From: Lingula anatina | Taxonomy: Eukaryota > Brachiopoda > Lingulata > Lingulida > Lingulidae | Assembly: GCF_001039355.2 (NCBI RefSeq) | Contig: NW_019775957.1 | Location: 239,200 to 303,199, forward strand | Direction of reading: 5' to 3' | DNA length: 64,000 bases | In this document: positions 41,858 through 60,348 of the stretch, in pieces | How the letters are laid out: each line of letters starts with the position of its first letter | Numbering within the stretch: position 1 is the stretch's first letter | The notes under the pieces: generated by a model | The model's input: only the letters and a program-made list of their open reading frames with translations | The model's database searches: none | What the model was told of the DNA's origin: nothing | Position numbers and translations under genes: made by a program

Positions 41858-43691
41858 AAATTCAGATACAATGTGAGTTGTGTAGCAAATTGCTAGGAAT
41901 TGAGAGTTCCTCTTTAATAATTTTTAAAAAGTTAAATAATGCCAGCCTCAGTTACATCATATTTTCAGATAAACAGATTTTGGGTGACCAGTTAACGGTT
42001 CATATGTCAGTGGAGCATGGATTCCCAGTAACACATATAAACCACTTCTACAAGTTTACTATACGACTCAAATAAATTCGACATGCCAAGGGATAAACTA
42101 CATCAACCATAAAAGAGCTTTAAACTGCTCCTTTCTTTAAATTTTTGGTAATAAATTTAACCTACTTATCTGTCCTATTTATCTACCCTATTTATATACA
42201 GCATAGAAATCTAACAGAAAAATCTGTTTAAATATCATTTTTCAGGTAATATTAAACAATGTCTTTTGGTAATTCTCTTAGTTATACTATTTGATGCTAT
42301 ATGGTGGCAAAAAATAGACTTCATATGCATTTTTAAGTGATATGTTTGTAAACTTTTATTTGTTTTTTAGCCGGACAAGTTGTACAGCAGCCTTTCCAAA
42401 TACAAACAGTGGTAAGTTATCATTGATTTTTTTCACATTGCAGGTCTTATTCATGTACAGTAGTATTAAGGGAGGAGCAGTTTTCATATGCTCTTCCATT
42501 ACCTTCTGAGGTACATTCATCCTGCCCTTCTCTCTACAAAAAAGTAATAAATGCAAAAAGGCCAAGCAGTTTTCTTTTATCCAGGTGCCCTACATAAAAT
42601 TATAAAGTAACCCTCATCCACAGCATTTTTTATCCTTGCATCATCCTTACCCTCTTAACAAAACACCAGATGCCCCAGTGTGCATATAACTTTTACTGGT
42701 TACGTAAAAACATTTCTTTTTGTAAAATTGTGGTAACAGTTGCTGATACTATGTATTTTAATTCCATTTGTATTGGATTTTATTTTGATTTCTTCACATA
42801 GCCATCTGGAGGAGATGCACAACCACAAGTTATACAGATACAAGTGCCACAACAGCAACAGCAGCAACAATCTCAGACTCAACAACAACAACAGCAGCAG
42901 CAGCAGCAGACTCAGCAACAGCAACCTCAACAGCAGCAGCAAACAACACAGCAGCAGCAGTTGCAGACAACACAGGCTTATCAACAAATAGTTGGCCCAA
43001 ATGGAGAAATACAACATGTACCTGTAAGTCACCTCCAATTTCTTGATCCTTGAAATGTAATTATTTTGAAAAACTTCATAAGCTAACAACGCCTACAAGT
43101 TAACATCTGTGGGGTGGTTTGAAATTGTTCCTACTCTTTGATCTGATTGTTGGCATGTATTTTTAAGCTCTTTTTAGATGTTAACTCAAAAATAAAAATC
43201 ACATTATGCCATACCTGTTTTTGTTTTCTTAGATCCAGTTAACTCCTCAGCAACTGCAGGCTATTCAGGTACAGCTGCAGGGAAAACAAGCTAATCAGCC
43301 AATCATCCTTCAAACACAGCAATCAGAACAGCAGCAACAGGCATTTGGAAGCCCACAGGTACGGTAGATTGTGGTTACCCCCACGTTCCTGTCTTTGGGA
43401 GGTAGGGTGAACAACCCCAAGAGAAAATTTATTGAAATGGGTGGGAATTTGAACCAAGCATCACATTTCAAATAGTTTGGGCTGAAGCTCAGTTATGTAA
43501 AACTTAAATATTTCTTCAACTTAAATATTTCCTCATTTCATCTAAAAGTTATAGACATTCAAATGCAAAACACTAATAAGCAAGTGTTGTTGTTTCAGTC
43601 TCAGATGTACCAAATTCAGATGCCCCAACAAGGACAATCTATGTTTACAATACAGCAAGATGGAGATCAAGGTACAGATCAAGAAGGTTAA
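40378..43691 (+). CDS. NFYC: Nuclear transcription factor Y subunit gamma (NF-YC)
   Basis: Nine coding exons: 40378-40488, 40714-40785, 41055-41168, 41481-41573, 41749-41872, 42371-42411, 42802-43023, 43233-43358, 43599-43691 (stop TAA 43689-43691). They total 996 nt, 331 residues (human 335), in frame throughout. The ATG lies 29 nt after an acceptor at 40348, and a non-coding first exon probably ends at 39314. Residues ~38-125 are the histone-fold domain, almost unchanged from vertebrates ([53 protein letters not shown]). With NF-YB and NF-YA it forms the trimer that binds CCAAT promoters. The C-terminal half is a Gln-rich activation region with long Q runs written in mixed CAA/CAG codons (exons 41749-41872 and 42802-43023). 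The identification is secure. Confidence 0.98.
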
Positions 43692-44321
43692 TATTTTAAA
43701 CAGTTCAGAGAATGATACCATGGCCTCTCTCATCCCTGGAATTTTATCAGTTGTTACAGAATACTTTATCATTGACTTTGAAGAACCAAGTGGTTGAATG
43801 GAATGAATTTTGTTGGTTGTGTGACATGGTGTTGCAGATCTGAATGTGAACCAGTACTCAAGTTTTTTTTTTCAATCTCAGAAACATTCGTGTTACTGTT
43901 GGTATCTTGTAGAGATAATATCAATGCAAACCTTTAATAAATGGGACACAAGCAGAGCACCTTAAAGTCTCAGAAGCACTGAAGTAAAAACGAGACTTGT
44001 CCAGACTATACTAGCAGTTAAATTCTATAAAATATGTAAGATTAATATAACATTTGCCTTATTTATGTTTTTGTACAAAATTTACATGCAGAATTAAACT
44101 AAGATATTACTTTTTATATGAATAGACTAAAACTTCAACTTTTTGACTTGCATTGTAACTCAGTTGTAAAGATGTATGGATATTTCTGTAAATGAGCATG
44201 ATAAGTAAGTTTTAGTTTAAGATTTCGGAAGTATCAAACATAGTTTGTGATATGGTTTATTCTTTTTTTAAGAACTTGTAAACCATATATATATAAGATA
44301 TTTTTATTGTAATGAATTTGA

Positions 44322-44327
44322 AATAAA
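44322..44327 (+). terminator. NFYC: Candidate polyadenylation signal for NFYC
   Basis: AATAAA about 630 nt after the NFYC stop codon, followed by T-rich sequence. The interval 43692-44321 has no coding feature and is taken as 3' UTR. Confidence 0.55.
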
Positions 44328-44655
44328 ATGACTGCATGAAAATATATGAAAGCTGTATTTTTCTATAATATCACCAACCTCTGGAAAAATTTAGGTATTA
44401 AACAACATAGATTCACCTTGACATGTAAAAAGTTGAATGGTAATGATTTCCAGCTCGCAAACAATCTGTAGTATACAAAATAAGTATGTCTGCATAAATA
44501 GTTAAATTGCAAAATCCAGACAGACATCTTAAGATGTGAGTTACATTGTTTCACGTATCTATAATAAAAATAGCGCCTGCACTTGAATAGGTTATACACA
44601 AATGTAAGAGTACATCTTGCAACTATCATAACATCCCAGTTTGTTTTTCAGAAAT

Positions 44656-44658
<3 letters not shown>

Positions 44659-44708
<50 letters not shown>

Positions 44709-45015
44709 NNNNNNNNNNNNNNNNNNNNNNNNNNNNNNNNNNNNNNNNNNNNNNNNNNNNNNNNNNNNNNNNNNNNNNNNNNNNNNNNNNNNNNNNNNNN
44801 NNNNNNNNNNNNNNNNNNNNNNNNNNNNNNNNNNNNNNNNNNNNNNNNNNNNNNNNNNNNNNNNNNNNNNNNNNNNNNNNNNNNNNNNNNNNNNNNNNNN
44901 NNNNNNNNNNNNNNNNNNNNNNNNNNNNNNNNNNNNNNNNNNNNNNNNNNNNNNNNNNNNNNNNNNNNNNNNNNNNNNNNNNNNNNNNNNNNNNNNNNNN
45001 NNNNNNNNNNNNNNN
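44659..45015. repeat. TA microsatellite running into a 307-base assembly gap
   Basis: TA repeats fill 44659-44708 and are followed by N from 44709 to 45015. The gap separates the convergent 3' ends of NFYC and TOPORS. Open frames that appear to cross it are artefacts of unknown bases. Confidence 0.95.
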
Positions 45016-45279
45016 GCAAAAGTACAGAAATGTGCACACAATAGCCGCAGAAATCTGTGAATATACATTCATAGTGAAAGTTTCTCTTTGTGAGTACAGT
45101 ACCATTCTTCCAAGGTGAAGCAAAGTCAATATATTTGGTTCAGAAGGGCCAGAAATATCAGCATTCAATTGAACTTGGGTTCTACTAAATATTAAAATAT
45201 AGTTAAATTTTTTAATTCAGACTTCTAAACTAGACAAAGAGCAATATACTTAATTTAATCCAAGAGCAGTTGACTTATG

Positions 45280-45285
45280 TTTATT
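45280..45285 (-). terminator. TOPORS: Candidate polyadenylation signal for TOPORS
   Basis: AATAAA on the minus strand (TTTATT on plus), about 170 nt beyond the TOPORS stop at 45457. It would give a short 3' UTR, ending before the assembly gap. Confidence 0.45.
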
Positions 45286-45456
45286 ACTATAATTATCCTA
45301 CTCTTGCAAAAAAGGGGAAAAAGGAAATAGTCAAATTACTGGTACATACCGACTGTATACATATTACACTCTTCAAGCAAGTTTTCCCAATTGTCATATG
45401 GCACAGTACATATGCATAGCTTTGTAATAAAATCTGACAATAAAAAGCTGCTAAAG

Positions 45457-48400
45457 TTATTTGAATACACGAGACTGGATGCTTTCTCTGAGCTGCTTTT
45501 CCATTTCATCCAGGTTTGGAATTTCACTCACGTCTCTTGTTGCACCTGCATTGTCTGTTGAACCTATTTGTAACAACTGGTTAATGTCAAACTCATCTGT
45601 GTCATCAGACTGGCCTTTTAAGCTCTTGAGTTCTGAATTTGACTGGCTTTGACCATTTGTTAAACTGTCTACAGACTCACTAAAATTTACACCTGTAAAG
45701 TCACTTTCATAACTGGCAGTACCACCAGAGTCTAGACCAGAATTAGTCACTTCTGAATTCTCCAACAACACTGACAGGAAATCATCATCACTTCTACAGT
45801 TTGATGTACATGGCAAGAAGCTGATGCCAGTTTTGTTTGTGGTCTGTTCCTCTGGTACCTTGTGACAGGCATTAACAACACTGTGGTGGCTAAAGTAAGG
45901 AGAGCTGAAACGTGCATTTGTATTCTGCAGCACTGATGAATGGACACCTTCACCACCACAATGGTTTTCAACTGAAGACAGTCTGAAGCTTGAGCTATTT
46001 CCATTTTGAATCTCTGATGAACTTCCAGCTTCAGTGACAGTGATATCACTAAGATTGTCAACAGTAATATCATCAAAACCAGATGAATAATCTTGTGTCA
46101 CAGGTGACAGGATATGCTCATCATTATGGTTGTTCACCGAGGGAGAACTTAATGCCACACTATTTGTTTTCTTTGTCACTGATGAATAAAAACTATCACT
46201 GTCACTATGATTTTTGACTGAAGGAGCAGTAAATCTTACATGATCATTTTGTTTCACTGGTGAAAGACTACATTCTGAAACATGCTGGTTGCTGTCTGAT
46301 GGAGAATTAAAGCTTGTGCTGTCCATGTGCCACATCATTGGTGAATGGAGACCTTTATTCTTATTATCATCTTCATAGTTGTTTGCATGAGATAGAAGCC
46401 CATTGCTATTCCTATTTTGCACCATTGGTGATTGAGTGCACTCTGAACCACTGACGCCTGCCCAATTAGCAACTGGTGCCACTGGTGATTGAATACATTC
46501 ACTGCCACTCTGGTTACTTGGCAAGGGAGAACTGAAGCCAGCACTGCTGGTGCTCACACTTACCAAAGGAGAACCAAATGAGCTAGTGCTGATTAAGGAT
46601 GGTGATGTGATGGCCACAGTGTCAATGTTACTGGTTGCATTGACTGGAACAACTTTACTACTCAGTTTCTAGTGCTGCTTTTGTGACCAGTTGGATTTTT
46701 CTTGTACTTCTTGGTTACTTCTTTGTGTTTGGAGAGAGGTAGAACCTCTTCCACAATATGAATTGGCGATTTTTCATCATATGAGTAACCACGGTGAATA
46801 TCTTTCTTGGATTTTTTACTTTTTCTTGATCTACTTCTATGTTTGTGTTTTCTTTTCACTTTGACTAACTCAACACTGCGACTTCTGTGCCTTTTGTCTT
46901 TCTTTTTCTTATGTTTGTGTTTGGATGTATAACTTGGTGACTTTAACCTTTTTTCATAGTGTCTTCTTGATGAATTATGGCTCATATACCTAGATAACCT
47001 AAAGTAATCCTCATGTCTCTCACTTTCTCCTGTTACAGATCTCTTAGTGCTTTTTCCAAGTTTTTCATATTTTTGACTGTCCCTTGTATTTTTTTCAGTT
47101 TTTTCTTTTTCCATTTCTCCTGGTTTATTGGAATTTGACTTAGATTTCCTGAATTTTGAATGGTAACGATCTCTTGTTCTAGACACTGATCTGTACCTGT
47201 CATGACTATGTTTATGCTGTGTATGCTCTCTAGACTTTGAAGAGTATTTATTTAAATATCTCTCAGATCGGTCACTACTTCTATATCTCCCTTGTCTGTA
47301 TTGTAGAGGTGTCTGGCTTCTCCTGTCTCTTCTCCTTGTTCTTGATCGAGACCTAGTCTTAGATCGAGTTTGAGATCTATTTTTTTCCCTTTTTCTTTTA
47401 CGAAAAGGTGAAGATTTTGTCAAAAGTTCTATATCACTGTCTGGACCAGATGACAAATGGATAGGTGTGCGCTCACCCCAAGGTTTTTCAAACTTAATAA
47501 ACTGCACATCAGAGTCACTGTCAGAATCTTGTGTGTTGGAAGAGGCCAAAACATGTTCCACGTCTTTACTCAAGTTTAACACCCCTGAAGTTCCTGGTTT
47601 AATGTCTTCAGCAGACCCAGGATCTATAGTTTCAGGAGATCCTGGGTTGATATATTCAGGGGATTTCTGATCAATACATTCAGGAGACGATGAATTATTT
47701 TGTACTTCAGGATTATTTTCTGGAGTTGAAGTCACGGACACAATGTCAATAACTGGGCTCTCAGCTCTTGGTGGAGATGAAAAGATGGTGGTCCTGCTAA
47801 GCACTGGAGATTCCCAACCTGAACGCGATGTGCTGGCATTATTGGGGTCCGATACTTCTTCCAAAAAATCACGCACTCTGCTGACTATTGGGGCTGGTGT
47901 GAAGTCTACTGGAGAAGAATTTCTCCTTTCTGCTATTGGTTCAGGATTTCTAAAATCTGACTGCCAGCTACCTTGACCACCTAGTGTTCTGTTGGAAGGA
48001 AGGTTATATGCAATACTGGACAAGGCAGAAGCATTGTTAATACCGTGGGTTCTAGAAGACCTAGTATTACTGCTACCCTGTCCAGCATCCGCATTCCTCC
48101 TGACCCTGGAATTTTTTCTTCGCCTGGCACCACGCAAATTATCTCTAGAAGATTCCGAGCCAGATGCATCTCTTCCATTCCTCTGGTGCTGAACAACTCC
48201 TGTGTTTCCCATGCGTTGATCTTCATCAGAATCCTGATCACTACCAGATACACTCAGTACTTGCTCATACTCAGCATGTGTGTCATAATCAGTCATGTCA
48301 AAAGGTGATCTAGCAAAGCAGTAATATTCATGAAGAAAGTGGCGGGTATGTAGGCCAAGAATGGACTCCAAATGTTGATGCATCTCATCACTTTGTAACT

Positions 48401-50338
48401 CATATCTAAAAAATAAAAACAGAACAAATTTACGTCAGAGAAGAATTTCATCAGCTGTGTTAATTTATGAGAATGATGTGATTTTGGAGGTAAAACCTAT
48501 CTCAATATTAGCTGTTGACTGAAGAAAAAATCACATCATTCTTAGAACAAATATACGATTTTGAGATTTTCCATACACTGAACCAAATTCATTAAAAGTC
48601 TAAAGTCATTGAAATTCTATTCTATATTAATGATATAATGAAACTTTTGAGTACAAATTATCTGTTCTTGCAATACTGACACCAAGAAAAGTAGTTGGAA
48701 TTAAAAACTATAAAAAGAAAAAAATGGTTTAAATAATTTAACATAAAATCTTCAATAAATTTATGGCAACGTGTCTGTATCATACTATTATCATTCAAAC
48801 TCAGAAACAACAAATTTGAATTTTTTAGAAAAGAAAATTTTCTTTCTATATGTCTTTCTTGTTAATGCACAATTTTTTTAGGTCACGAAATGTTTTCTTT
48901 TTCTTACTGCAATAATCATGTTGTTAGGACATCAGTACAGGTTATCATAGCAAAAACTTGGATGTTGATGCAATCTCTCTTAGCACTTGTTGTGTGAAAT
49001 AAACAAACTGACCTTGAGTGTGGATAAACAAACTGACTGTTTTGAATAGGAATACTTCATATATTTTATAAATTCCCTGCACCACGATGTAAATAATGAG
49101 TAGGCATACCTTTTTGTTAATTCCATCACTAGTTGTAGGGCAAAGCTGACAGTTTCTTCTTGGTTGTATAAGATAGCATTCAGCTCCCTGTTCAACCAAG
49201 GAACAAGTCTGTGAATTTGAGCAGGGTTTCTTGTAAAAAATTCAGGAGAAATGTCCCTATATCTTCTTGTATTGTCTTGATGCACTGCCCATAGGCCTTC
49301 CATGTATATTCTCCGGCGAAAATCTCTGGTGTGACGTTCTCGCATTCTCCTATACAAGGTTGCTGAAGAAACTCTGGATCTTCGGCTCCTGTACTGACTT
49401 GCATGAAAAGTATGAGCTCTCCTCTGAGCCAAGAGTTCTCTAGGATCTAAGCCAATAACAGCATCGTGCCTCCTGCTACGCCAGTATCTGTGATCATCAT
49501 ACTCTCCCCAGGGATCATCTACAAGTGTACTTGCATACCTGGAATATGACAAACAAATCAATTCACTCACCAAGTCAACAGTTTATGATTAACAAATAAT
49601 TTATTTTGAGACTACTAAATATATGTGGTGAAAGCATTCTAATACATGTAGTTGCCAACATTTGGAAACTGCAATTTCGACAAGTCTCAAAAAATGAACT
49701 GATAAGTGTGTGGGTCCATCATTTCCTGTGAAATGTTGGACCCTTTGATGTCCATGCAGGTGTTTTGTTGTAAAAATGGGTATTTTTGACAACAATGACA
49801 GATGCAAAATGCTTGATGAACATGCAAAAGAATTCCACACGGTCTCTGGCATTACCAACTACTGATATACAAGGAAAATGGGAAGCTAACATTTCTGAAT
49901 ATGTTTTACTTACCTAAACCTCAACCCAGCTGAATCCCACAACCTGCTCAGATCAGGGGGTGGTGGAGATGGTGTTTGGGGACGTGGTGGTATGTAATAC
50001 TGCTCATACTGGTCTATAGATTTCACTGTATGAATGATGCTATCAAATTTTTTCTTACACAATGGACACACCGGATTCACTTTTGACCATTCCAAAAGAC
50101 AGATGAAACAAAATGTATGAAAACATGTGTCTGTAAAAGACTTATTTGTCATTGCACACAAACAAATTGAGCAGTTGGGTTCTGGAGACTCTGGCCTAGC
50201 TGTGACTTCTGGTGTCTCTACAGGGGTATCATCATATTTGCTGCATCCTGGTTTTGGACTTTCTGCTTTTTCACATTCCTGCTGTTTGTCACCGCTGTTT
50301 GAGGTCACATCCTGTATTTCACTATCTCCTGATGCCAT
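45457..50338 (-). CDS. TOPORS: TOPORS-type RING E3 ubiquitin/SUMO ligase; coding frame broken once near its C-terminal third
   Basis: Three coding exons on the minus strand: 50338-49914, 49538-49110 and 48405-45457. Phases agree, but the last exon holds two long frames that meet at about 46666, where a TGA (46664-46662) ends the first. The second frame (386 codons, 46617-45457) has no ATG at its start and is plainly coding. The total of 3803 nt becomes 3804 with one extra base: 1267 residues (human 1045). Features: C3HC4 RING finger with C56, C59, C72, H74, C77, C80, C91, C94; the conserved TOPORS block (RYRDISPEFFTRNPAQIHRL, FARSPF); a hydrophobic SUMO-interaction-like patch (VIDIVSV); short PGSPE repeats; long Arg/Ser and Lys-rich tracts as in vertebrate TOPORS; and a lineage-specific Ser-Pro repeat region. 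TOPORS is a nuclear and centrosomal ligase acting on p53 and chromatin proteins. A 5' UTR exon probably ends at 51057 and the ATG exon starts at 50352. Confidence 0.93.
48470..48542. repeat. Short perfect inverted repeat in TOPORS intron 2
   Basis: AGAATGATGTGATTTT at 48470-48485 and its exact reverse complement at 48527-48542, 41 bp apart. It could be a tiny MITE remnant or a hairpin-forming intron segment; no target duplication was identified. The rest of this intron (48406-49109) shows nothing else. Confidence 0.6.
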
Positions 50339-50352
50339 TATCAGTCCACAGT

Positions 50353-51057
50353 CTGGAATAAAAAACTGTTGACTGTGTGAAAGAAATTCTCCTTTTTTAT
50401 AATGACATTATCATTGGGCACAACATACATGTATTTTGTGTTCTCGCATATTAAAAATTAAAATTCATATAATAATTATAAGTTGCTATGCAGGGTAATT
50501 GTCATGAAAATGTAAACGAAACACAAGTTCTATTTGAGAACTCTGTCGAGACAGACAGAGTTGGGATGAACCAGGCTTTAGGAATAAAGAGCTGTGCCAC
50601 TAAACTGTTATAGTTACATCTGGCTTTTGCCAAGTCCTTGTATAGTATTCAAGTGTTAATTTTTAGGTTCATTAACCAGATTGATTAACTGTTCAAGGTG
50701 GCAAACGAGTGTTGTTTTCCTACATAAATATGAAAAAAATAACAATTTTAACATACACTTACAACATAGATGAAAAACTAGCTGATGAAGTGTTGTTTTA
50801 AATTGTACTGTACAGTATCATACTTTCAAGAAAAACTTTAATTCAAAACTAAACTGCAAAGCTTTGTAACCCAGACAACAATCCGTCAAATAGTACTAAA
50901 TAAATAAGAAATCGATTTTGAGAGGGCATACATGTACGTTTCCACCATATAGTGTCACAGTGCTAAAATCGCATGTGATTCACAACCTGATAGTGAGAAA
51001 GTTATCCTCGTATTTCTGCTCATAATAAGATTTACATAATCTGAATTATGACTTACC
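50353..51057 (-). other. TOPORS: TOPORS 5' UTR exon end and intron
   Basis: A minus-strand donor at 51056-51055 (CGAAAG|GTAAGT) and an acceptor ending at 50353 (TTTATTCCAG) bracket a 704-bp intron just before the ATG exon. The sequence between shows no coding potential. Confidence 0.5.
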
Positions 51058-51495
51058 TTTCGGTTATCTTATGAGTAACTGTACATACTGAAGACGGTCT
51101 ATTTAAACAAATGTACACTTAAACACCGCATTATTGCTTCATGAGGGAGAAAAGACGTAAAACGAACGGTAGGTACATGAATCAGGCAAAATCCAGAAGT
51201 TCTCTAATTTGACCTTCACCCTTCGCCATATTGGTTCTAAGTGAAATGAAAGCTTTGATTGGACCATCTATAAAGAATGGACCAATAACAGAAGCCATCT
51301 AAAAGGAGTCCAAAATGGAGATGGCAACAGATGACAACAAATTTCAGTGGTTCGGCGATTGCTTGCTTATACTTTAACATTTAGTCAATATCATTCGTAC
51401 TTGCCTGGTTTTTCTGAGCGGAAAGTACAATTCAGTAACGTATTGTATTTATTTGCACACGTTTACTCATTAACATTTTGTCATTGTAAATAAGA
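51058..51495. promoter_or_regulatory. Divergent promoter of TOPORS (-) and ARMH1 (+) with three CCAAT boxes
   Basis: The inferred TOPORS 5' exon end (51057) and the ARMH1 ATG (51496) leave about 440 bp for both starts. ATTGG occurs at 51230-51234 and 51258-51262 and CCAAT at 51282-51286, spaced 28 and 24 bp. No TATA box is clear. The layout parallels the CC2D1A/NFYC promoter. Confidence 0.6.
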
Positions 51496-58197
<6,702 letters not shown>

Positions 58198-58497
58198 AAA
58201 AAGTATAAGAAAATGACTGAAATCTTTAAGTAAATTCATTATAATGTTAAAAAGACTGATGCAAGTACAGGTCCTGATCTTAAAACAAGAAGCATAACTG
58301 TGAAAAAGGTATCATTGTGTAAAGGAGCATCATACATGAGGAAATGTGAAAGGATATTACCAACATAACTTGCATTTGTAAAAAATGTGTGATGTCAGGC
58401 AGATGTAATATATTTTCCACAATTTGAGATGAAATAGTTTTATTATAATGTAAAATATCTGATAAGCTATATTTTATTTTGTCATTTAGTCTTTGTA

Positions 58498-58503
58498 AAT
58501 AAA
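58498..58503 (+). terminator. ARMH1: Candidate polyadenylation signal for ARMH1
   Basis: AATAAA 300 nt after the ARMH1 stop codon, followed within 20-30 nt by a TG-rich stretch (gtagtatgttgttgc). A good fit for the 3' end. Confidence 0.6.
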
Positions 58504-59408
58504 TGCGTTGAACATTGTAGTATGTTGTTGCATTACCATAAAAGTTTTCTTTCAACCCCACTAACCAGTCAGAGCATTGGTTTGTTTTGCCAGATGACTT
58601 TGTAAAAACAATATATAAAATAAATTTATTCAAAAATAACATATTATGATAAAAGTTTGATTGCACTAATGTACTTAACTGATGTTAATGTTTTTTCTTA
58701 AATTACACAGATTCTTATGATTTCATTTACCTGAATTAACTATTTTCATTTCAAAAAACTTGAAAAAGTGATGTGAAAGGAAGAGAAAGAAATGAAATTT
58801 TGATAGTCTAACAGTTTTATTCTTATGTTAATTTTTTGTTTGTTTGTCAATTTACACAGATTCTTAAAACCTGGAGTTAAATTTTTCAAAAATTTAGTCA
58901 TTTTTATCATTCTTTTAAAATGATGTGCAAAAAAGAAAAGAAAATGGCATGCGATTTTGGTAATTGGACTTTGAAAATATTGTTGAATACATAGTGCCTT
59001 CAAATGGAAGCAGTGCCATTTTACTTGATGATCTTTTTCGAACTAGTGATTGATAAAGTAAAATATAAAGCAGAGGTATAAGATCATTATAACAAGGCCT
59101 TCCATAAAAATTAACTGACTTTGACTATTACTGATTTACCTATCATAAACATGTATGTGAAGACAGTTAAGTTCTGTCTCATTATTTTACCTTTTGTTAA
59201 TACAGTAACAGTAAAACCATTTTTATTTTCATGTTTCTGTCATTCTCTTCAGGGCTAATGACCAAGTATCCAGAAAATATTGGGAATTTTCCAAAGTGTA
59301 CAAATGTTGCCTCATTATTTACATAACAATAGGAAATGTGGTGGAAAGTGTTATACAACTAAGTGCATTGTTCTGAAAAGTAAATGTCGTATTTTTATCC
59401 TACTTTTC

Positions 59409-60271
59409 CAATTATCTTCAACAGAACCCCTTCCACACCCACTCTCTTTCAAACAGAAATTTCTGTGGAGTCAGTTATTTAATGAACTTAATTTTTGTAA
59501 TCATTTTATGAAAAGCAAATCATGTTAAAACAAATATTTTGATAAAGATTAGTCTCATAGTAACAGACATTTGCCCTTCTTTGCAGGAGAAAAAGGGTGG
59601 GAAGTAAGGGATTATATTTAAGGTGCTTCTTTCATACTGAATTGAACGTCACTATGACAAAATTTTCTCAAACAAATTGCAGAGATGATTATTTACCTTC
59701 TGTTTGACAAGAAGTACTTATCAATCTTTGCTTTAGATTTATGCATAATGTTTTATTTTGAGGGAAGCCTCAAGCTGCACTTGAAACACTCAACATGCAA
59801 GGAGCAGTAAAGGAGAAATATTATAAAATGTAAAAACCAAAAAAAAACTCCATAAGTTATCAGTTGACCTTCAGTGATTCACCAAGTTTCTCACCAACCG
59901 GTTGAAATGTTTTGTGTAAGACAAAACATGGCTTTTGTGTATTATTGTTTGAAGGCCTTGTTTACAAAAACTTTCTTTGTGAAAATAATAACTACAAGAT
60001 CAGCTGATGGAGTTGGCCATGAAAAGGTATTTTCCAAGGCTGAGAATTCTTTTTATTTTTGCCTTGTCAGTAAGTTATAACATGCTAATTTGTACACATC
60101 AAAACAGATTGATAAGTATAAGTGCTTTGAAGATAAATGAAAAGTTATAAAAAATGATGGACTTACACAGAGATTAGTATATTCAGATTTTTCAAGAAAG
60201 TACTGGTTTTACTTCTTAAGTAGGATTCTGATGGCAATATCTAACTGGAAAAGAATATACGCTGATGTTTT

Positions 60272-60330
<59 letters not shown>

Positions 60331-60347
60331 TGAGATCCTAGGACAAT
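59409..60347. repeat. Copy 1 of a 0.9-kb direct duplication
   Basis: Matches 60349-61250 (offset 940 at the start) apart from scattered substitutions (for example tttaatgaac versus tttaatcaac, ttttgtgtaag versus ttttgggtaag) and a TA tract of about 27 units at 60274-60328, against about 8 units at 61215-61231. It ends directly at the N at 60348. Confidence 0.93.
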
Positions 60348-60348
60348 N

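Noticed and set aside
42700-43089. Leu-rich and Ser/Asn-rich frames opposite or beside the NFYC exons
   Set aside because: They are shadow frames of the CAG/CAA repeats encoding polyglutamine.
44583-45168. Long open frames crossing 44709-45015 on both strands
   Set aside because: They consist of unknown bases plus TA repeat translated as YIYI; no evidence of a gene.
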